The notes under the pieces were generated by a model. It ran no database searches, was not told the DNA's origin, and was given only the letters and a program-made list of their open reading frames with translations. Made by a program: the position numbers and the translations under genes. A stretch of 64,000 nucleotides of DNA from Hypericum androsaemum (lineage: Eukaryota > Streptophyta > Magnoliopsida > Malpighiales > Hypericaceae). Numbering within the stretch: the first letter of the stretch is position 1; each line of letters starts with the position of its first letter. Where the stretch lies: the NCBI GenBank assembly GCA_963995505.1, contig OZ023189.1, forward strand, positions 14,531,495 to 14,595,494, in the 5' to 3' direction. This document shows, in pieces, positions 45,661-56,264 of the stretch.

Positions 45661-47599
45661 ATCCGCGAGGGTAGTGGATGTTATTATATTGTGGGGGCTA
45701 ATAAAGATCATATATTATATAGATTATGGGACCATTTGCCCCTTTTTAATGCTATTTTATATTCTGTTTTGTAATGAGCAGATCACTAAGTATCTGGTTG
45801 GATTTTGTGTACTCTCTCCCTCTGTATTTGTGTACCCTTTAGAGATTATCGTGGCGTTATAATGTAGTCTTTCCGAAATAAATAAATAAAATTTAAAATT
45901 TTTGTAATTGATGTAATTTAATGTTTTGTGATCTGACTGACTATCTTCACAAACGAATGTGTCACCAATCTTAAAATTGCAAAGGGACAAGTATATTTAA
46001 CTTTGAAATTTTCTCAAGATATATGTTGAAAAAGAACGTGCTTGTCGCTATAGATAGTCAAATCAAATCAATTAAATTTTTTCAGAACATACCATTTATA
46101 GGGTATCACAATTGTACAGTAAGTATACAATGGCATTATAAAATAGTTAGTATGATCGGTTCGAATTTAAATTAATCGTTCAAGATAGTACTAAAATATT
46201 ATGTGATTCGAAAAAAAATAGTTTTTATAAAATGTTATGGCATTATAAAATACATCGTTCAAGATAGTACTCAAATATTATGGCATTATAAAAAAAATTG
46301 GTAAGTAAGTTTTTATTCCAATATAAAAATATTTAAATTCTTCGGTATTAAAACCGTACCGATGCAAATAAAATGTTAAGTTTGAATGCTGTCTTCAAAG
46401 TAGGCAGAAGGTCACACCTATTTATAAAGAACGATATCAACTTTGGATGTTGCTCATAATATGGTTGTGAATATTAAAAGTCATAGACATTATGGAGTCT
46501 TTTCCAAATAACAAGTGGAATTATTATTATTAATCAACCAACATTGTTGTCTGGTGAGTTATACAAATGTTTTAATTGATAGACGATTTAAATTTTAATA
46601 AATAAAATTTTAAGTTAGAAAATAGAGAATAGAATAAACATTGTTGAAATAATTACAACTTGCCCATCTATATCGCCGACCGTGCTCATTTTTAGAGGAT
46701 CATGTTCATTTGGTACGATTGTACATATAGATCATCTTGTTTTAAAATTCGCGGTCCGATAAGTAAGATTGTGATCTTCGTACTAATATCGGATATTTTT
46801 GTACAAAAACTTGTAGACAAGTCGATAGATGACTAGTTCAACTGATCAAACTAATCAATTTACCTAGTTGGACCGACCGGTTCATAAAAAAATGTTCAAA
46901 ATTTATTATTTTTTTGAGTTTTGTTGGATACAAAATTATTAATTAATGATTTGATACTCGCAAATGATAAACTTTGCAAAAAAAATATAAAATATTTAAA
47001 AATAGTTGACATTTCAATACTAAAATAAAAAATAACCAATCCAATTAGTAGTCCAATCGACCAGACTAACTTATCAAAGAACCGAGAAAAATGAGGTCTG
47101 TTTTTTAAATTATTAACTCGAACATGGCACATGGGAAACAATGTGGCCTTCTGGAAAAAAAAATTTCAGATGAAAACTATAATAACTCGTAAATAATCTC
47201 TAATAACATTATCTTGGCCGGTGACGTACAAGTCAAGGTGATATTCAAAATGAACGGCGTCTTTAATACTGAGCAAAATCGAGAGTAGCCGGCGGCACAT
47301 TACCGTTGTACCAGAACAATAATTGCCGCCGGTGAAGGGCAATGGCAGGTACTAAGGCGGTGGTCTCGTCTCGTCTCGTCACTCATCGAAGGGAAGTTTC
47401 ACGGTACACCTTTTTTTTAGTGGAATTTGAAGGTGGGTGGGAAATAAATGCAGCCTTACCAATCATATGAAACTGGAATTAATATCTTCAGACCTAGCTC
47501 TACCTTTTTTAGCTCCCTATATTTTTCACATTAATGTGAGGTTCATGTCGATGTGAGAGTGGAATACAGCACTCCACACCAACTCTTCAGAAATTTTTT
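45661..47599. other. Intergenic, AT-rich, local duplication
   Basis: TCGTTCAAGATAGTACT occurs near 46178 and 46254 together with repeated ATGGCATTATAAAA blocks (46130-46300), a small degenerate tandem duplication. TCTCGTCTCGTCTCGTC lies near 47365. No gene is seen. Confidence 0.6.
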
Positions 47600-48100
47600 G
47601 GGAAAATTACTTCCAGAACATTGGGATTTGACATATTCGTCTCTCATCTCCTATATTTTGGAAATAGATTAAAAAGTCTCTATAATTTAGTTTTATTATC
47701 TTCTCAGGTACCGCGCTGATATCATCAATCTATTTATTATTTTTTAATACTGAAATGACTATTATACCTTTAGAATGAAAGACTGATCATCTTCTCTCGC
47801 CAACCTCCGGTGACTTTTCCGGAAAATCACCGAGATCGAATATTCAAGATCTGAACCATCTAGGACGATCCATTCTCTTCCACCTAAAAAGTCAAGCTAT
47901 TTGGAATCCAATCTATCGATCCCGAAGAAACATTAACAGTACAACCAAACCCAGATCGTTATGAAGAGAACGGTATCGACGACAGGAAGTTCGAGGGTTG
48001 AAGTGGATTTCCGATTGTCATCTCCGTTGGTTTCCGACATCTCCATATCTCTGTTGGCTAGGGTCGAAGTGGGTTTCTTCTTTCATAATAATAAATTCCT
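47600..48100. mobile_element. Truncated MULE of the GGGAAAATTAC family
   Basis: GGGAAAATTACTTCC at 47600 is followed by the same sub-terminal order as in the 61815 element: a TTTGACATATTCGTCTC block, GTCTCTATAATTTAGTTTTA, CGCTGATATCAT and GAAATGACTATTATACC. Gene-like, GC-richer sequence follows (47800-48080). I found no matching inverted right end, so the element appears truncated. The cargo was not identified and the right boundary is approximate. Confidence 0.55.
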
Positions 48101-51100
48101 AATCTGTCTAGAGATACACATAGACTAATTTGGAGTTTTCTCTACTTATCTACTAGTATTCGAGGTTCGAAAATCTAGCACTGTCTTTGGGTTCATACTA
48201 GATTCGAGTCTTGCGATGCAATACAGAAAAGAGTCAGTTGCAGATGTGATTTTAAAGCACGCATTCGATTAAGTTGAGTTTGATTTTCTCCTGATTTTTT
48301 CCGTACTTAGATGACTTAAAAGATGTTAGCTTTCACACGTATTGTGTTGACCATCACTTGATGAATAAAGGTTAAGAAATCTTTTACCCCTTACTTATAC
48401 CAAAAAATAATAATTGTATAATCTTCGTAGTCATACCAAATTCGAGTTCAAGAGTATAGCACACAAAATCATTTGCAATCGTGTGGGTGTGGGGTGGCAT
48501 TGGCAGGAGGCACTAGCCGGATTCTGGGGCAATGCCATTGCGTCTTTCACTTCAATGTCTTTCTGATTGGATAAGTTCGTGTTACCTTCGCCAGCCTTAA
48601 AAGGAACAAAAGTGCAAAAGTGCAAAGGTAACCCTATTAGTATTAGCCTCTCTCTTCCCCTTTTCTATAAGTTAGTTATATTTATTACTAAAAGATTACA
48701 TCGCAAAAATTGACATTTGTGAAAGGTAAAATTCATTCCATTAATTACAAAATGTAACACGGTTGACCAAGTATTATTACCTAAACGACTCTAAGTATAA
48801 CATGACATCTTTGGTTATATATCGTCCAAAGTAATTATTCTTGTACATGAAACAAGACCGAGTTAGTCTCTCTCTCTCCCCTGGATTTTGGATTTTGGAG
48901 GGAGACGAGGCAACAAAAATTTGTCCCTTTGATCATTTCCGATGTTTCCTTTACTTTATTCTTGGCATATTAGGCTTTACACTTTTTTCCTTGGGATTGC
49001 TTCTCTTCTCTTATGAGCATTCAAATATTTTCCCAAAAATTCAGGACCATGAACAAATTTACTTGCCGGTTAAGAATGATTAATACATTGTCATCCTCAC
49101 GTACATCAGGTGATATAAAAAATGCTTTTTAAAAATTACCGCTTTTTTATATAAAAAATCGTTATGGTCATGGTTTATTTTATGTTCCTTCTCAAAAAAA
49201 GACGGTTTATGTTTGATTGGTCAAAGCGTGACTCTTGGTTATTATTTTCGTGCAACATATTAAAGTGGGCAGGAGGATTCTCATTTCTGGCAGAGCCATT
49301 TCTTAAGCAATTTGGATAAAATAATGATGGGCACGAGCAACGAGTGGTCATATTTTCAAATTATAAATTCCCACCCGTATAAAAAGTCGTACATATATTT
49401 GTAGATGATCTAGGAAGACGTGCATTCGAGAACAATATGAAAATAATGGATAAAAAATGTATTATTTATTGCAAGGGAATCAATATAATAATTATAAAAT
49501 AATACTAAAACTCAAATAAAATAAATAAAAATTCCAAAAATCTATTCAATATAAATTAATGAAATAAGTTTAAAGCCGGGGTTATCAGCATCAGTATGTG
49601 TATGTGTACCTAGATACAATATAAATCCTCGACATGTCTTATTCAGATCTTTAATTGGATGATTTGGAACGAGATTGTTTTTATTATACTTATTTTAATA
49701 TTTGATCAATAAAAAATGGAAAATCTTATATTTGGTGTATGTTTCAGTTTAGTCCAGTGTATTAAGATTTAATTTATTGAAATTTATGCCAAAAAACTGC
49801 GAAACACTTATTTGTATATGCTTTCAGTTTTACGTTTCTTTTAAGCTACCGAATAGCTGCCGCCATTTATTTCGGTAAAATAAAGAAAACGTTGCATACT
49901 CATAATTTAATTATTTTTGTGATACATTCAGCTAGACGTCGGACAAGATAAAAGATGTATAAGCTTGCCGGAGCAGAAAATTCTAATAGAAAAAAACCAA
50001 TACCTAACCCCGGAAGCTATAGTCCGATCGTGATGAATTTTTCAGCTCCAACAAAACTACGCAACTTAAAGTGTTAATTGTCGATTTTTGACTAAATATA
50101 ATGTGATTTCATTTAGTTTTTTGACAGAAAATTTTTGTCATAAAAAAACAAAAGTACCAAATACTTGGTTAAAAAAATTAATTCACGAAGTATTAAAATA
50201 ATTTTTTTCTTAGTTTTATAACAAACACAATAAGAACAGTACGTATAAATAAATATGAGGAATCTCTTAAGTCCTTGTCACAGGCTTAAGTGTTTGGCTT
50301 TGAGGTGACAATAGCTTCCTAATCTATAGCTTCTCCCATGGTGGAAAGAGAAAGGCGCCACTATGCTTCCAGCTAAGCCTACACTTGTTTTGGACATTTT
50401 CTGTCTCCTTAATATATGTTCTAATTTTCCCACCCAAAAAAATATATGTTCTAATTTAACCCCAAAAAATTCAGTCAGAGAAATTAGAATGTACCAATGT
50501 TAATTTTTGTTGGAAGAGTTTTTACCACCTTTCAAAAGTTTGATTCGGCTCGGATTTAGATTAGTCAGCACAATAATATTTGGATGCCGGATGTTTTGAA
50601 AAAAAATTAACAAAACATATTGTTGGGAGACAAGGAACTAATTGCCTTTTTTTCCCGAACTTAAATAAATAAGATTGTCCTAATAATTAAGACGACGCAG
50701 TTCTAATCAAGTTTGGAGAAGAAAAGCGGGAACATAAAAAGAAGAAGAAAGTTACGTGCTTTGATTGTACTTAGCCCTTAAGTATACACTTCTAATTGCT
50801 TTTGTTGGTCTGCCTTTAGAATTAATTAAAGTAGTCCGCCGAAAAGTGACCACCAACGGGGCAGATTAAATAGGTATTTTTTACGAAACACCATTGATCC
50901 ATTCAATTGTTAGCAACAAAAGAATTTATTTATTCTTTGTCAAAATCACCTGATATTCATACAACTAGATATGAGAATTTGAACTTCAGTAATACGAGAA
51001 ATCAACAAAATGAAAGATAAACTGATCCAATTCGTCCAAATGACAATGTTTTGGGACGCTACCAAATCAAGGTTTCTCCGTTAACTTTTCTTTTTGTAAC

Positions 51101-51188
51101 ATTGATTACGGCTGCTAAACGAACAAAACGTAAAAATTATTAAGGCTAGGCCGAATGGGGCAGTCGACAATTCAACACCTATCACATT
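48101..51188. other. Intergenic, no gene supported
   Basis: An 80-codon frame at 48841-49083 has one hydrophobic segment (FRCFLYFILGILGFTLFSLG) but no homologue I recognise and no clear promoter. TATATGTTCTAATTT is duplicated at about 50413 and 50442. The rest is AT-rich and featureless. Confidence 0.55.
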
Positions 51189-51779
51189 ATGTTTATCGGG
51201 CATGGATTCAGTAGGGACAAGGGGTTGTCCCTAATCATATGGACTAAAGAGAGTGAAAGGCAATAAATTTATATTTAGAGGTAATATTGGAACATTACAA
51301 AACCAAAAAAGAGAAGAATAATTAATTACTTTTCCTAACCCTAAAAACTTACTATTGATTGACTCTTCACGTCTCTTTTCCTTTCAAAATTCAAAATTAT
51401 CTACTCAACAAAATCAATGGTTTTCAAAATACGACCCGGAGTCGACCCAAATTTTGGGTCGTACTATGGGTCAACCGGTCTGACCGGATGGACTACCGGT
51501 GGGCCAGATTTTTTAATTTAAAAAACAAATATATTTATATATAATATAGGTATAATTGTACATGTAATCGCATACATACCTAAAAAAGTACATTTTCATC
51601 AAAAATATTAGAATATAACCAATAGGAATATTAGACCGGGTCAAACCGCATATGTGCTTTTTATAAAAAAAATTTGGGTGAACTGCCCCGGGTTGGTCAG
51701 ATTTTTGGTGGTCTGACCAAATTTAGTTCGGTTCGCAAGGTAACCATTTTTTGGTCTAAACCCGGTATGCCTTTTACAC

Positions 51780-52475
51780 TACATATGAAAACCAATATCG
51801 CTACATATGCAAATCAATATTACTATATACGAAAATTAATATTCCAACAATCGAAAACCAATATCATTACACATGCAAACCAGTATCGTAACATATGAAA
51901 ACTACTATCGCTATACACGAAAACCAATACCAATACATCCGAAAATCAATATCCCAACATACGAAAACCAATATTCCAACATACGAAAACCAATATTCCA
52001 ACATACAAAAACCAATATCATTACACATGCAAACCAGTATCGTTACATATGAAAACTACAATCGCTACACATGCAAACCAATATCACTACATACGAAAAC
52101 CAATATCAATACATCCGAAAACCAATATCAATACATTCGAAAACTAATATCCCAACATATGAAAACCAATACCAATACATCCGAAAACTAATATCCCAAC
52201 ATCTGAAAACCAATATCCCAACATACGAAAACCAATATTCCAACATACGAAAACCAATATTCCAACATACAAAAACCAATATCATTACACATGCAAACCA
52301 GTATCGTTACATATAAAAACTACAATCGCTACACATGCAAACCAATGTCACTACATACGAAAACCAATATCAATACATCCGAAAACTAATATCAATACAT
52401 CCGAAAACTAATATCCCAACATATGAAAACCAATATCACTACATACGAAAACCAATATCCAACATACGAAAAACA
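51780..52475 (-). repeat. 22-24 bp minisatellite with 264-bp higher-order repeat
   Basis: Units of the form AAAACCAATATCAATACAT (plus CCG) are repeated about 30 times. The run from about 51997 to 52130 recurs nearly identically at 52261-52394, giving a 264-bp higher-order period. Apparent ORFs in this stretch are repeat translations. Confidence 0.85.
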
Positions 52476-52586
52476 ACCGAGATCGAACAATATGAAACCA
52501 AACTCAGAAATTAATAGATCTACTAAAAAAGACAAAAAACAAAAACCCAGAAATTTACTAAAAAATCGAAACAGCGGCCGTTACAC

Positions 52587-52677
52587 TCCCAGTTGCCGAA
52601 TTGGGTGGGCTTGGGCTTGCATGGTCCACCGATCTCACCGGTCTGCTCGTTGACGAAGGCCCCACCGTCGTTCTCCT
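52587..52677 (-). pseudogene. Captured SDHAF4 (DUF1674) C-terminal fragment
   Basis: The minus strand reads ENDGGAFVNEQTGEIGGPCK then PKPTQFGNWE. The SDHAF4 family, mitochondrial assembly factors for succinate dehydrogenase subunit 1, ends in a highly conserved [21 protein letters not shown] motif. The match is clear, with [13 protein letters not shown] altered to PCKPKPTQFGNWE, and the invariant last few residues are missing at 52586. There is no mitochondrial targeting region or start, so it is a non-functional fragment. Confidence 0.75.
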
Positions 52678-53057
52678 CTCCCTCATCGCCCCAGCCTCTT
52701 CTCCTTCCTCTCCTGGCTCGTCTCCTCCTCCGGCTTCCTCCTTGTTCAGGATCTCCCCAGTCGGCTGGACAACGACGGGGAAGAGGTGGAGAGTAGCCGG
52801 ATCAGCGGGGTGGAGTCGAGCCGAGCCACCGGCTCCGATGGGACACAGGATGAGAGCAGCGCGCGGCCACTCCCTCTTCTGATGAGCTACCTCCTCCTTC
52901 TCCGCTGTGGCAGGGAAGGGATTGAGTGGGGTTTAGAGCCACTCCCTCCTCCAGCGAGCTACCTCCTCCTTCTCCACATCCAACAAGCTCAGCCACGGTG
53001 GGTTCGAAGTCTGTGTACAGGCCGTGAAGATGAGGGACCGTGGGGGCATCCCCGCTT

Positions 53058-53110
<53 letters not shown>

Positions 53111-53318
53111 GTTTGAGGGGCTCGAGACAGGGAAGGGAGGGGGGGAATAGAAATTAGGAGAGTGAATTTTAATGAAAAGGTCAAAAATATCCTTCGTGTG
53201 ATATTGACCATCAGATCAATTTTTTTAATTAAAAAAATAGATCCAAGGGCTCTGAATGAGTCCCCTCCGTAGGGACAACGTTTTAGTAGTCCCTACTCAA
53301 TCCAAAACCATGTTTATC

Positions 53319-55230
53319 CCCTAGTGTGCGCCAACTTGCTGGCAGCCACCGACAAGTCAGTACCTGTCACATTGTGTTTGCCCCCAAGCGTGTGACACCT
53401 TGCTGGCAGCAGCTGGGTCCTCCAAAAACTTGTCTGGCACGTGCCAGATGAATTGGCACATGCTGATATCATTACGTGATCTTCACTCGATATTCAACGC
53501 CTCCTATAAATATTTTTAGACTCAAACCCACTAGGATCCGTATGATTAATCATATGTATATTTACAATGACATGATCTTATCAATGAACATATTGATATT
53601 AAACAAAGAGTGGCAATCGATATGTGGTGTCATTTGGTACAAGTAGAGGACAGTATACGGTTGCTCAACGTAGAGACAACTTTGTGTTCCATCTCCTCAC
53701 AAAAGGGAAAGTTTGTTTTTTTATTGCTTCATTGGGCTACACGTACTTAAAAAACAAGCACCGTGTTCCCATATGGGCTCTCTACGCTTTATTAGTTGTT
53801 TAAAATTAAATCAAAGGTAAGCAACTCGCAGGTGATATGATTAAATCCGAGCTCAAGTGGTTTAATGTCAGAAATATTATTTATTTAGTAACATAAATTA
53901 TATAGATAGTCGAATATTTTTTGATCATTTCAAAAATATTTAACACTTATCGATATTATAGATGTATTGAATTCGTGCACATTTAGTATAACCTGGTTAA
54001 TAAAAGGTTAGGTATCAAAAAAAGTTGCTATGATTTCAACCTCTCCCCTGCATGTGGCGACGTTATTCTTGTTACATTATTTAATTTGGGATTGGTTTGC
54101 CTAAAGCTATAACGATCAACATTACCATGAAGCTGGGCTTTGACCCACAAGTTTATTTCTAAGACTAAATGTCACGCATTCCAGGTCAGAGGCACATGTA
54201 GTTAAGCGAGACAGCTATCTCCATTTTATTATTAATTATTCAAAAATTGCAGAAACGATATTAATTTATAAAATAATTATTTTACGTAAAAAGTACATTA
54301 ATTGAAAGATAATACATATTATAATACAGTATCCACCAATGTTTTCAAACGCCACGTGGAAAGTGACCAATTCCAACCCGCCCCCACCACCAATATTGGG
54401 TGGAGGCCCAACATTTGCTCACGGCTCCTAAGTTCTAAACCCAAATTTCTTTTGGGCCCGAGCCGCTAACGACAGATTCTTTGCTCTAATATATTTTCCT
54501 GCGATGACTTTATTATTATTATTTTAAAGTCTATTTATGCTCCGACTTTAGGGATACCTTCTGTTAGGTCTACCACAACTTCCATTCATTGCCTCAAAGT
54601 CAACAACAACCAGCTAAAGTTGCAATGAATCAGATCCCTCTCATGATAATCCCCAACTTTAGCGAATGAACTTTCGGTCCAACAATACGAGGCATTGACT
54701 TCTATGGAAAGGATGACTCATTCGGCTCGATACGAGAGTCCATCTATACTGCATTGCCAGAATCTATGTTGGTGTAACCATAAATTAACAGAAATCCAAT
54801 ATTCAATTTGTGGCAGGTGTGATATAGGATGTAATAATTTATTTAAAAAAATATCTCCCAAATTTAGGTGTCTCTCAATCGCTCAAGCCTCCTCGTGTAA
54901 TGTCTCTGCTCACTATCTGGTTGAAAACCACGGCTTTACGTTGTACTTAACATCTCGAGTTTAAATCAGATTCAATATAGGTGGTATCATCAAATAAACA
55001 TCAGAAATAATTTTGTTATTTAAAAATTTAAACTCGATATCTCTTTTTATGAGAAAATTAAATTCAGTATCAAAGTAGATTCGTTGATCAAAATATTTTG
55101 TTGAGGGAATTTATAGCTAAACATGAAAGAAATCAGCGCAGGCCCAACGACCCACGCCTTATCCAACAGTCGCCCGTACCGGATAAACTGCCCGCCCGCC
55201 CCCAACCGCGCATTCGTTTCTCTCTCCCAA
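53319..55230. other. Intergenic upstream of CID4
   Basis: AT-rich without coding evidence. GCGTGTGACACCTTGCTGGC and a close variant occur around 53324-53405, a short local duplication. GC content rises after 55130 as the CID4 leader is approached. Confidence 0.55.
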
Positions 55231-55498
55231 TAAATATTTCAACAGAAAAGAAAAGAAAAACCAGAAAAATCTCCGTCGGTCGCGCCGCGAACCTCCACTC
55301 CCCTCCCCTCCGCTTCCCGCCTCTCTGCTCCTCCCGCTCGAAACGCCGTCGTTTCGGTAACCCTAGCGGTTCCGGCGCGCCTGTTCCCGATCTCTCCCCC
55401 TCGCAACCCTAGCTCGTAGCTTTCCGGTCCCTCCCCGATCCCCGGAGCTCGCCGCGACGATCTAGGCTTCATCTCTCCTTATCTCTGCATTCTTCCAG
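55231..55498 (+). promoter_or_regulatory. CID4 5' UTR exon and core promoter (inferred)
   Basis: A C/T-rich, GC-richer leader ends in TTCTTCCAG|GTAAAA, a good donor at 55498/55499, giving a 5' UTR intron that ends just before the CID4 ATG. Telo-box-like AACCCTAG occurs at about 55359 and 55404. CAATAAATATTTC near 55228 is a possible TATA region. The transcription start is not known. Confidence 0.5.
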
Positions 55499-56264
55499 GT
55501 AAAAATTGACGGCTGCTTCCTTACAAAAACGAAATTTCTGCTTCCTAGCGACTTGCATATTGATATCGATCCGCTTTTTGATGCGATCTGTCCGGAGCTC
55601 GGGATTGAGGAATGATGACGGAGTTGAGCTCCGGAACGGGTTGTTTTGCCTCTGGGACTGTTCTGTTATGAATAAAATGTGAGGTTGTTATGGGAAGTAT
55701 TTGCCGGGTTCTAGTTTGGAGCTTTGCGAGTATAGGTTCCCTTGGTAGCGCGGAAGTGAGGCTTGCTATGCCTCTGCATGTTGGAGTATGATCAACATCT
55801 ATTTGTTGCTTTGGTATTATTTTTGACTAATTTTTTTAACGCATTTGGTTTTGGATGCATGATATGGTTAACCTGTGAGTTTCAGCATTCATTGTGGAGC
55901 CGTTTTACTCTCCGTATTCCGAGTACTAGCCAACTTTAATCTGTAATGCCGTCATTTCGGGAGTTATCTGTTTTGCTCATTATAGAAAGTTTCTGTTAAC
56001 TGTCTGTTCATGGGCTGCAATTGCAAATGAGGTGGTTATGTGCTGGTACTTCTGATTTGTTGCTATGTGCGTATAGTTCCATGAACTAGTCCAATTTCAC
56101 TCTTGTTGTATCTTAAAGCTGACAGTTGCATGGTGCTCTCTCTGATTTTGTGTTACAGCATTTTACTGATAAATTGACTTGTAGTTATCTTATGTTTCAT
56201 ATTGCTATGGGCTGGGTTTTTTTTTGTCTTTCTCCAGTCACAGGCTGCTGCTGTGACCTTTCAG

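Larger units (their letters stand above)
51189..53318 (-). mobile_element. MULE copy B carrying an SDHAF4 fragment (Pack-MULE)
   Basis: The element spans 51198-53309 (2112 bp), flanked by perfect 9-bp ATGTTTATC duplications (51189-51197 and 53310-53318). The plus-strand left end GGGCATGGATTCAGTAGGGA matches the inverted right end of copy A, and the right end (reverse complement GGTTTTGGATTGAGTAGGGA) matches copy A's left end. Internal order mirrors copy A: CGACCCAAATTTTGGGTCG block, minisatellite (51780-52470), unique stretch, cargo (52585-53040) and (GA)n (53058-53110). It is longer than copy A partly because of a duplicated 264-bp minisatellite block. The cargo differs from copy A. No transposase is present. 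Confidence 0.88.

Noticed and set aside
48841..49083. Small membrane protein gene (80 codons)
   Set aside because: Only one hydrophobic run, no known family, and flanking sequence shows no gene signals; left as intergenic.
51895..52653. Plus-strand ORFs with repeating YENQYQYIRKPIS-like peptides
   Set aside because: Pure translations of the 22-24 bp minisatellite in MULE copy B, shifting frame unit by unit; no independent evidence of coding.
55098..55412. 104-codon ORF before CID4 as a separate gene
   Set aside because: It covers the C/T-rich CID4 leader, has no motif, and the splice donor at 55498 marks this as 5' UTR.
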